This document shows positions 22,334-27,941 of a stretch of 27,941 bases of DNA, piece by piece. The notes under the pieces are model-generated. The model was not told the DNA's origin. It searched no databases and worked only from the letters and a program-made list of their open reading frames with translations. The DNA lies in NCBI GenBank assembly GCA_052389895.1, contig JBQTHM010000057.1:1-27941 (forward strand). Reading direction: 5' to 3'. The stretch is from CAVVXX01 sp052389895 (GTDB lineage: Bacteria; Pseudomonadota; Alphaproteobacteria; Micropepsales; Micropepsaceae). Made by a program: the position numbers and the translations under genes. Every line of letters starts with the position of its first letter. The first letter of the stretch is position 1.

Positions 22334-22860
22334 TGCCAGGCCATGTCGCCATGAATCTTTTTCTGCGCGCGCTGATCGCGGCTATGCCCGTGATGCTGGG
22401 CGCGCTTGCCGTGGCGATCGCAAATCTTCCGGTGTCGTTCACCGGCGGACTGATCCCTGCGCCTCTGTTCGCGCTGGCGCCCGTCTATTTCTGGTCGCTC
22501 GTGCGCCCCGATCTGATGCCGCCTCTGGCCGCGCTCGGGCTCGGATTGCTGGAAGACCTTTTATCGGGCGGGGCGCCCGGCGTGTGGGGCGGCGCGTTCC
22601 TCGCCGCCTATGCCTTTGCCGAAAGCCAGCGCGATTCGCTCGCCGGTCTTTCCGGCGCGGGCGCCGTGCTCGGATTTGCGGCCGCCATGTTCGTCGCGGC
22701 GGGGGCCGCATATGCGCTCGCAGCGCTTGCCTATTGGCAGACGCCCCCGGTTGCGCCCCTGTTGTTGCAGAGCGCCGTCACGGTCGCCTTTTATCCGGTG
22801 ATCGCGGCCATCATGAACCGACTGCACCGGCGCTTCATCGGCCCGCACCGTGAGGATTAG
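22330..22860 (+). CDS. mreD: Rod-shape determining membrane protein MreD
   Basis: A 176-aa integral inner-membrane protein with five or six hydrophobic helices (for example ALIAAMPVMLGALAVAIA and GAVLGFAAAMFVAAGAAYAL) and the short LGLLEDLLSGGAPGVWG motif seen in MreD. The ATG overlaps the mreC stop (ATGATG, sharing TGA), so translation is coupled. Sequence conservation in MreD is low; the call rests on position, topology and this motif. Confidence 0.93.
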   Translation: MMPGHVAMNLFLRALIAAMPVMLGALAVAIANLPVSFTGGLIPAPLFALAPVYFWSLVRPDLMPPLAALGLGLLEDLLSGGAPGVWGGAFLAAYAFAESQRDSLAGLSGAGAVLGFAAAMFVAAGAAYALAALAYWQTPPVAPLLLQSAVTVAFYPVIAAIMNRLHRRFIGPHRED

Positions 22861-22866
22861 CCGCCC

Positions 22867-24762
22867 ATGCGCATGCGCATCTTCCAAAACAAGGACAAAA
22901 GCCGCTACGGCACGTTCAGCCGGCGCGCCGTCATCGTGTCCGGCGGCATGACGGCCGTGTTCGGCATACTCGCCGGCCGCCTCTATCAGCTTCAAGTCAT
23001 GCAGGGCGATCATTACATGACGCGGGCGGAGGACAACCGCGTCAATCGGCGCCTGCTGGCGCCGCCGCGCGGGCGCATTTTCGACCGTTTCGGCGTCGAG
23101 CTCGCCAGCAACCGCCGCAACTATCGCGCCTTCATCGTGCCCGAACAGGTGCAGGGCAGCGTGGCCGGCGCGCTCGACACGCTGGCGAAAATCGTTCCTC
23201 TTTCGGAACGCCAGCGCACGCGCGTGCTGAAGGACGTCGCCACCAACAAGGACTTCGTTCCCGTGACCGTGGTGGAGAATCTGAGCTGGGAAGATTATGC
23301 GCGGCTCAGTCTCGATTTGCCCTACTTGCCCGGCATCCAGCTCGACGTTGGCGCTATGCGCGACTACCCCTTTGTGGAGGAGCTCTCGCACGTTCTCGGC
23401 TACGTCGCCGCCGTATCGCCGGAAGACAAGGCGGGCGACGACAAGGATCCTCTGCTCCAGGTGCCGGGATTCCGCATCGGCAAACGCGGCGTCGAGAAGC
23501 AATTCGACAGGGCGATCCGCGGACGCGCAGGCTCAAGCCGCGCCGAGGTCAACGCCTATGGCCGCGTGATCCGCGAATTGTCGCGCGATCCGGGCACGCC
23601 GGGCGAAGACGTCTATCTCACCATAGACCGCGAAATTCAGCGTTACGCGCACGGCCTGCTGGCGAACGAAAGCGCGGCCTGCATCGTCATGGACCTGATG
23701 ACGGGCGACGTGCTCGCGCTCGTCTCCACGCCGGGCTTCGACGCCAACGCCTTCAACGTCGGTATTACGCCCGATCAGTGGAACTCGCTCACCACAAACG
23801 ATCACAAGCCGCTCATCAACAAGGCGCTGCAGGGCGCTTATCCGCCGGGGTCCACCTTCAAAGTCGCGGTTGCCGCTGCGGCGGTGGAAGCAGGCGTGGC
23901 CGTGCCGGGATATTCGGTCGTCTGTACCGGAGGCGTGAATCTCGGCGGCCACCGTTTCCACTGCTGGAAAAAACGGGGCCATGGCCGCATGGACCTGCAC
24001 GAGGGTATCAAGCGCTCGTGCGACGTCTTTTTCTACGAAACGGCGCGCCGCGTGGGCGTGGACAAGATCGCCGAGGCCGCGCGCGCGCTCGGCTTGGGCC
24101 AGGCAACCGGCATTGAGATCCCGGGCGAGCGCAGCGGGCTTATTCCGACTCAGGAGTGGAAGAAGGCAACCTACGGCGTTGCATGGCAGCCGGGCGAAAC
24201 ACTGGTGACTGCCATCGGCCAGGGTTATGTGCTGACGACGCCGCTGCAGCTCTGCACCATGGGCGCGCGCATCGCGAGCGGCAAAATGGTTTCCCCGCGT
24301 ATCGTGCATTCGGTGGGCGGGGTCGCCCAGCGGCGCGACGAGCCGAAGCCCATGCCCATTTCCGAAGAAACGCTCGCCAAGGTGCGCGACGGCATGAGCG
24401 GCGCGGCGAACGAACCCGGCGGCACCGCCTTTGCCTGGCGCATCGCGCAGGAAGGATTCGAAATGGCGGGCAAGACCGGCACCGCGCAGGTGCGCGTCAT
24501 CACGCGGGCGGAACACCTGGCCGGCGTGCGCAAGAACGAAAGCCTGCCCTGGCATCTGCGCGATCACGCCTGGTTCGTGGCCTATGCGCCGCGGCTCGAG
24601 CCGCGCTACGCCTGTGCCGTGCTGATCGAGCATGGGCGCGTGGGGCAGCATCCCGACGTGCAAGTGGTGCGCGACGTTCTGCTCTTCGCGCAGCAGCGCG
24701 ATCCGCTGGCGCTGCCCCCGTCCTACCCCGTGAAGGCCGCGCGGGCGGCGCAGACGCTGTGA
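22867..24762 (+). CDS. mrdA: Penicillin-binding protein 2, elongasome transpeptidase
   Basis: Class B PBP that cross-links peptidoglycan during elongation together with RodA. The 631-aa protein has one membrane anchor (AVIVSGGMTAVFGILAGRLY), a PBP dimer domain opening with RRLLAPPRGRIFDRFG, and a transpeptidase domain with the nucleophile S329 in GSTFK, the SxD-type second motif S384-C385-D386 (SxD rather than SxN is usual in PBP2), and K536-T-G in AGKTGTAQV. The Cys/His-containing insert VCTGGVNLGGHRFHCW is also typical of this group. The ATG at 22867 is 6 bp after mreD; an ATG at 22873 is an alternative. Confidence 0.97.
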   Translation: MRMRIFQNKDKSRYGTFSRRAVIVSGGMTAVFGILAGRLYQLQVMQGDHYMTRAEDNRVNRRLLAPPRGRIFDRFGVELASNRRNYRAFIVPEQVQGSVAGALDTLAKIVPLSERQRTRVLKDVATNKDFVPVTVVENLSWEDYARLSLDLPYLPGIQLDVGAMRDYPFVEELSHVLGYVAAVSPEDKAGDDKDPLLQVPGFRIGKRGVEKQFDRAIRGRAGSSRAEVNAYGRVIRELSRDPGTPGEDVYLTIDREIQRYAHGLLANESAACIVMDLMTGDVLALVSTPGFDANAFNVGITPDQWNSLTTNDHKPLINKALQGAYPPGSTFKVAVAAAAVEAGVAVPGYSVVCTGGVNLGGHRFHCWKKRGHGRMDLHEGIKRSCDVFFYETARRVGVDKIAEAARALGLGQATGIEIPGERSGLIPTQEWKKATYGVAWQPGETLVTAIGQGYVLTTPLQLCTMGARIASGKMVSPRIVHSVGGVAQRRDEPKPMPISEETLAKVRDGMSGAANEPGGTAFAWRIAQEGFEMAGKTGTAQVRVITRAEHLAGVRKNESLPWHLRDHAWFVAYAPRLEPRYACAVLIEHGRVGQHPDVQVVRDVLLFAQQRDPLALPPSYPVKAARAAQTL

Positions 24763-24769
24763 GGCTGGC

Positions 24770-25924
24770 ATGAGTGTGCGTTCTTACATGATGCACCGGC
24801 GCGCGGGCGGTCTGCGCGACAAGCTGCTCGAGATCAATTGGGGTTTCGTGCTGCTGATCTCGGTCATCGCCGGCATCGGGTTCGCCATGCTCTATTCGGT
24901 GGCAGGCGGGCATTTCGAGCCTTGGGCGAAGCAACAGATGTTGCGCTTCCTGGCCGGGCTCGCCGTGCTCGTCATGGTCGCGTGCATCGACATTCGCGTG
25001 TGGATGGCGCTGGCCTATCCTGCCTATGCGGTGGCGCTGGTCCTTCTCGTTGTCGTGGAAGTGGCCGGCGAAGTCGGGCTCGGCGCGCAGCGCTGGCTGA
25101 CCATCGGCCCGGTCCAGTTGCAGCCTTCCGAGCTGATGAAGATCGCGCTCATACTCGCGCTGGCGCGCTACCTGAGCGCGCTCGGGCCCAACGAGGTATC
25201 GCGGCCCCATCATCTTCTCGTTTGCCTGGTGATGATCGCCATGCCGGTTGGCCTCGTGCTGGTCGAGCCCAATCTCGGCACCGCCGCGCTGCTGGCGCTT
25301 GGCGGCTTCGCGCTGCTCTTTCTTGCCGGGCTTTCCTGGTACTGGATCGTGCCGGCCTTCGGCGCGGTTGCCGCCGCCGCGCCGCTGGCGTGGAAATTTC
25401 TGCTGCATGACTATCAGAAGATGCGCGTGCTCACCTTCTTGAATCCGGAATCCGATATTCAGGGCGCGGGCTGGAACATCACCCAGGCGAAAATCGCGCT
25501 GGGTTCGGGCGGCATTTCGGGCAAGGGATTCCTGCAAGGCTCGCAGAGCCGGCTGAATTTTCTTCCCGAGAAGGAAACCGATTTCATCGTCACCAATGTG
25601 GGCGAGGAATTCGGTTTTCTCGGGTCTGTTGCTCTGCTCATGCTCTTTGCGGTCGTGCTCGCCTATGGCGTGCGCATCGCCATGGCGTCGCGCAATCAGT
25701 TCGGCCGCCTGCTCGGCATGGGCGTCACCGTGAACTTCTTTCTCTACATTATGATCAACGGCGCCATGGTGATGGGATTGATCCCCGTCGTCGGCATTCC
25801 CATGCCGCTCATTTCCTATGGCGGCACCGCGCTGATGACCGTGATGTTCGGCTTCGGCCTTCTCATGAGCGTGCACGTCCACCGCAATGTGGAAATCCGC
25901 CGCCACGCCGTGGGCGTGGTGTAG
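24770..25924 (+). CDS. rodA: SEDS peptidoglycan glycosyltransferase RodA
   Basis: Polymerises lipid II into glycan strands as the partner of PBP2. The 384-aa protein has about ten membrane helices. SEDS landmarks: QRWLTIGPVQLQPSELMKI, the large periplasmic loop ending NFLPEKETDFI with catalytic D271, GEEFGFLG, and PMPLISYGGTALMT near the C-terminus. The usual PDxGT motif reads E-P-N168-L-G-T here, with Asn for Asp (codon AAT, 25271-25273). The gene starts 7 bp after the mrdA stop and closes the operon; no clear terminator follows. Confidence 0.96.
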   Translation: MSVRSYMMHRRAGGLRDKLLEINWGFVLLISVIAGIGFAMLYSVAGGHFEPWAKQQMLRFLAGLAVLVMVACIDIRVWMALAYPAYAVALVLLVVVEVAGEVGLGAQRWLTIGPVQLQPSELMKIALILALARYLSALGPNEVSRPHHLLVCLVMIAMPVGLVLVEPNLGTAALLALGGFALLFLAGLSWYWIVPAFGAVAAAAPLAWKFLLHDYQKMRVLTFLNPESDIQGAGWNITQAKIALGSGGISGKGFLQGSQSRLNFLPEKETDFIVTNVGEEFGFLGSVALLMLFAVVLAYGVRIAMASRNQFGRLLGMGVTVNFFLYIMINGAMVMGLIPVVGIPMPLISYGGTALMTVMFGFGLLMSVHVHRNVEIRRHAVGVV

Positions 25925-25968
25925 GTTAGGAACTGGTCCCGCGTTTTCGGATACGCAACACTGCGGTT

Positions 25969-26253
25969 ATGTCGGGCTTCGTTTATATTCTGACTAACAA
26001 ACCGTACGGGACGCTTTACATCGGTGTGACGCGAAACTTGTCTGCGCGCTTGTTTGCGCATCATAAAGGCTTTGGATCGAAGTTCGCGAAGAGGTACAGG
26101 CTGAGACAACTCGTCTGGTTTGAAGAGCATCCGACAATCGTCAGTGCCATTCAACGCGAGACGAGCCTCAAGCGTTGGAAGCGCGACTGGAAGCTCGAAT
26201 TGATCGAACAAATGAATCCCGATTGGCGTGATTTGTCCAAGGAGCTTCTCTAG
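25969..26253 (+). CDS. Small GIY-YIG domain protein (1)
   Basis: A 94-aa stand-alone GIY-YIG nuclease domain. The first strand pair reads FVYILTN and LYIGVTRNL. The family Arg lies in LSARLFAHHKG and the metal-binding Glu in SAIQRETSLKRWKRDWK, followed by NPDWRDLSKEL, a C-terminus common in alphaproteobacterial copies. No RBS is visible. It lies 44 bp after rodA and is followed 7 bp later by a 117-bp palindromic repeat. The active-site residues look intact, but the function of these mini-proteins is unknown. Confidence 0.9.
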   Translation: MSGFVYILTNKPYGTLYIGVTRNLSARLFAHHKGFGSKFAKRYRLRQLVWFEEHPTIVSAIQRETSLKRWKRDWKLELIEQMNPDWRDLSKELL

Positions 26254-26260
26254 GTCTCGT

Positions 26261-26377
26261 CCGTCATGGCCGCCCTTGAGGCGGCCATCCATCGCGCCCG
26301 CGTCGGCGGGCGCACGTGAGTCATTGGCGCGCGGACGCGCGCCAGATGGATGGCCGGGTCAAGCCCGGCCATGACGG
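26261..26377. repeat. 117-bp nested palindromic repeat
   Basis: Outer arms CCGTCATGGCCG (26261-26272) and CGGCCATGACGG (26366-26377) are perfect 12-bp inverted repeats. Inner arms GGCCATCCATC (26283-26293) and GATGGATGGCC (26345-26355) are also perfect. The GATGGCCGGGTCAAGCCCGGCCATGACGG-type end, in its two halves, is a very common intergenic repeat in alphaproteobacterial genomes. It follows directly on the GIY-YIG gene. Confidence 0.8.
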
Positions 26378-26384
26378 AAATGGG

Positions 26385-26413
26385 TTCAGATTCGGCGCGC
26401 CCGGTGCTATAGC
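26385..26413 (+). promoter_or_regulatory. Candidate promoter of tRNA-Lys
   Basis: TTCAGA (26385-26390) and TATAGC (26408-26413) are spaced 17 bp apart, with the TATAGC ending 36 bases before the mature tRNA 5' end. The boxes are moderate matches only. Confidence 0.4.
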
Positions 26414-26448
26414 CGCGGTTATTCCTGATCCCCTCCACAGGGCGGCCA

Positions 26449-26524
<76 letters not shown>

Positions 26525-26525
26525 C

Positions 26526-26628
26526 CCTACGCCTTCGGCTTCGGGTGGCAGGCCACTTAAGGCCTGCCGGCCGAAGCCGCTTAGGCGTAGGAGTGTCCCC
26601 CGGAGCTCCATATGGAGCGAAGGGGGAC
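26526..26628. repeat. Two adjacent long hairpins between tRNA-Lys and a GIY-YIG gene
   Basis: Hairpin A (26526-26591): CCTACGCC pairs with GGCGTAGG, CGGCTTCGG with CCGAAGCCG, and GGCAGGCC with GGCCTGCC around the loop ACTTAA, a nearly perfect 25-bp stem. Hairpin B (26595-26628): GTCCCCC pairs with GGGGGAC around an inner palindrome GCTCCATATGGAGC. No T-run follows either, so they look more like mobile palindromes than terminators. Confidence 0.88.
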
Positions 26629-26638
26629 TGATGCCGCC

Positions 26639-26875
26639 ATGTGGTACGTTTATCTTCTGCAACTTGCGAATGAGTCGATCTATATCGGATCGACAAACGA
26701 TTTGCGTTATCGGGTTCGCTCGCATCAGCGTGGCCAGGTTAGTTCGACAAAGGGCTACCTACCCGTATTCTTGAAATGCTACATCGCTGTGCCGACAGAA
26801 AAGCACGCGAGGGCCCTTGAACGTTATTTCAAGTCGGGTTCCGGTAAGGCGTTCGCGAAGAAGCGCCTCTGTTGA
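26639..26875 (+). CDS. Small GIY-YIG domain protein (2)
   Basis: A 78-aa GIY-YIG domain (MWYVYLLQL, SIYIGSTNDLRYRVRSH, then ALERYFKSGSGKAFAKKRL). It has the core Tyr pair, the Arg of the first helix and the Glu in LERYFKSGSG, a YhbQ-like ending. The ATG at 26639 gives the standard start; an earlier in-frame ATG (26612) lies inside hairpin B. It differs from the first GIY-YIG gene in sequence (different subfamily, not a tandem copy). Palindromes lie on both sides. Confidence 0.9.
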   Translation: MWYVYLLQLANESIYIGSTNDLRYRVRSHQRGQVSSTKGYLPVFLKCYIAVPTEKHARALERYFKSGSGKAFAKKRLC

Positions 26876-26883
26876 CGCCCATT

Positions 26884-27030
26884 CAGCCTACGCTGCGAAG
26901 CGGCGTGGGCTGACCCGCCGTACCCCGGATTAAATCGGGGGGACGGCGGCCCCCAGAGGGGGAGCATGAATTCTGCATTCTTTTATCCTCCCCCTTTGGG
27001 GGAGGTCCGGCCGGAGGCCGGGGAGGGGGC
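26884..27030. repeat. Cluster of palindromes downstream of the second GIY-YIG gene
   Basis: In order: CAGCCTACGC / GCGTGGGCTG (26884-26893, 26903-26912, one wobble); CCGCCGT-ACCCCG / CGGGG-ACGGCGG (about 26915-26949); CCCCC-AGA-GGGGG (about 26950-26962); and CCTCCCCC-TTT-GGGGGAGG (26984-27002), followed by the GC-rich TCCGGCCGGAGGCCGGGGAGG. The last core matches the hairpin core of the element at 111-192. Confidence 0.7.
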
Positions 27031-27095
27031 TTTCCGCTTTCCCATTTTCACTTTCCGGCTTCCATTTCCGATTTCCGATTTCCGGTTTCCGCCCG
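27031..27095. repeat. Low-complexity TTTCCGR-type tract
   Basis: An array of short units of 7-8 bases (TTTCCGCT, TTTCCCAT, TTTCACT, TTCCGGC, TTCCATT, TCCGATT and similar). Its reverse complement resembles the GGAAGCCGGAA units in the tmRNA spacer at about 15314-15345, so both may belong to one interspersed repeat family. Confidence 0.65.
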
Positions 27096-27647
27096 CCGCC
27101 CTCCGCCAGGGCGTTGCTCCGTGTACGGATTGTATTGCTGCCCGCCGCGGCGCTCCGCATCGCGTTTCGCACGCGCATCGCCATAAATCGCACGCGCCCC
27201 TGCGCCGTTGGCGCCGGGCAACGCATGCGTGCGGCGGCGGCTGCGAAGTTTGGCGTGCGCATTGGGCCGTGAATGCGAGAGCGCCGAACGCCCCCGCGGC
27301 CGCGCCGCGACTCCTTATAATATGCATAATATGCGCCCCATATTCCTTGGCCCGCGTTGGCGGCCCCCGCCGGGGCGGCTCCGCCTTCGCGGGCTGCAAC
27401 CCGTTCCTGCCCCGTTCCCGCTTCCCGCGCCGCTCCGGCGCGGCCCGCGCGCGCGTTTTGCGCCTCCGCTTTGGTGGAATCGGGCCTGTGGCAGGAAAGC
27501 AACCAGCCTCGTAAACCTAACGGCTTCCGCCTTTCCCGCCAAAACCGGCGTTGACCATGGAAACGCGGTCGTAGAGATTAGTAGGGCCGTCGGAGGGGGC
27601 CTTTCGGTACCCCTCTGCCATAACGTGTCGTTCTCAGGGGGGTTTTT
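27096..27647. other. Non-coding region upstream of the secreted protein
   Basis: No convincing gene. Open frames across it are Arg/Ala/Pro-rich chance frames. It contains an AT-rich island in GC-rich DNA (27312-27333, with TATAAT and TATGCATA), GC-rich hairpins around 27360-27385 (GCCCCCGCCGGGGCGGC type), and the promoter and leader of the gene at 27648. Confidence 0.5.
27551..27617 (+). promoter_or_regulatory. Candidate promoter and leader hairpin of the secreted-protein gene
   Basis: TTGACC (27551-27556) is followed after 17 bp by GAGATT (27574-27579), a good -35 with a poor -10. A leader hairpin CGGAGGGG / CCCCTCTG (27591-27598, 27610-27617) comes next, then GGGGGG as the RBS 5 bases before the ATG at 27648. 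Confidence 0.35.
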
Positions 27648-27941
27648 ATGCAGAAGATCAGTCGCCGTTTGCTGTCGGGCGCTTCGCTTCCGGCACTTGC
27701 CATTGGTGCGCTTGCCATCGGGGTGGTGGCGCCGTCCGCCGCCAATGCTGCGGCCTGCGATTTTTATGGCGCAGGCGGCGTAACCACGCAGGGCACCTCC
27801 TGCGTGAACTTTAAAACCACAGGCGTGGAGGCCAGCGACGGGGGCGCGGGCTCAATCATCCTGAACGTCGGCACCCCGGCAGATGCAGTCAACTTCGGCG
27901 GCCTGATCAAGATCACCAACACCTCCGTCGCGAAGGCGGCT
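27648..27941 (+). CDS. Secreted protein, N-terminal part (cut by the window end)
   Basis: 98 codons are visible with no stop. The start has a clear Sec signal peptide: MQKISRRLLSG, a hydrophobic ASLPALAIGALAIGVV core, and a cleavage site near PSAANAAA. The mature part begins CDFYGAGGVTTQGTSCVNF with two Cys 14 residues apart that could form a disulfide, then Gly/Ala/Asn/Thr-rich sequence (SIILNVGTPADAVNFGGLI). This composition resembles surface or autotransporter-like beta-structured proteins, but the visible part is too short to assign a family. A strong GGGGGG RBS precedes it. Confidence 0.8.
   Translation, partial: MQKISRRLLSGASLPALAIGALAIGVVAPSAANAAACDFYGAGGVTTQGTSCVNFKTTGVEASDGGAGSIILNVGTPADAVNFGGLIKITNTSVAKAA

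Noticed and set aside
22867..24762. SCD instead of SxN in PBP2 as a defect
   Set aside because: SxD at the second transpeptidase motif is, to my knowledge, normal for PBP2-type enzymes.
24500..25906. 468-codon minus-strand frame opposite mrdA/rodA
   Set aside because: Composition of an antisense shadow (His, Gln, Arg, Asp) over two certain genes.
26526..26628. Hairpins considered as a rho-independent terminator of tRNA-Lys
   Set aside because: No T-run follows either stem; the length and nesting fit mobile palindromes better.
26930..27502. 190-codon minus-strand frame in the repeat-rich region
   Set aside because: Runs through low-complexity repeats and palindromes (GRKPEIGNRKWKPES-like residues); no RBS or family pattern.

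Overview
The window is GC-rich chromosomal DNA from an alphaproteobacterium. Three things point there: a circularly permuted two-piece tmRNA gene of the alphaproteobacterial type (about 15219-15552), an SspB of the alphaproteobacterial form, and gene neighbourhoods typical of that class (fumC/sspB; hflK-hflC-DUF2065-degP beside serB/miaA/ilvC and thyA/folA; mreB-mreC-mreD-mrdA-rodA). The genus cannot be named from sequence alone. Most of the window is housekeeping.

Layout. 1-5.1 kb: mostly minus-strand genes, namely the N-terminal scrap of a probable ribbon-helix-helix protein, fumC (TCA cycle), sspB (ClpXP adaptor), an ilvC homologue with altered active-site residues, and miaA; serB diverges from miaA. 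5-8.9 kb: minus-strand hflK-hflC-DUF2065-degP, a membrane and periplasmic proteolysis module. 9-11.2 kb: plus-strand apbC/mrp, a degenerate 2OG-Fe(II)-oxygenase-like protein and a very basic histone-H1-tail-like protein, closed by a strong terminator. 11.2-13.0 kb: a Tat-exported berberine-bridge-type flavoprotein broken by a frameshift in a C7 tract. 13.0-15.2 kb: minus-strand brnT-brnA toxin-antitoxin pair, then thyA, a small unknown and folA. 15.2-15.7 kb: split tmRNA gene whose 3' pseudoknot/terminator end is expanded into 74-bp tandem repeats. 15.7-19.8 kb: YjbR/MmcQ-like protein, MFS exporter, an Asp-box beta-propeller protein overlapping a MoaD/ThiS-like sulfur-carrier protein, and a PAS-domain protein. 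20.1-25.9 kb: the rod-shape (elongasome) operon, preceded by a possible 28-codon upstream ORF. 25.9-27.0 kb: two small GIY-YIG proteins around tRNA-Lys(CTT), embedded in palindromic repeats. 27.0-27.6 kb: repeat-rich non-coding DNA. 27.65 kb to the end: the start of a secreted protein.

The points most worth a second look are the IlvC homologue lacking the catalytic Lys and one metal-binding Glu, the repeat-expanded 3' end of the split tmRNA, the association of GIY-YIG mini-genes with palindromes, the translationally coupled propeller/MoaD pair, and the degenerate oxygenase plus histone-like protein downstream of mrp. I found no clearly new multi-gene defence or mobile system. All family assignments are from reading motifs; no database search was run.
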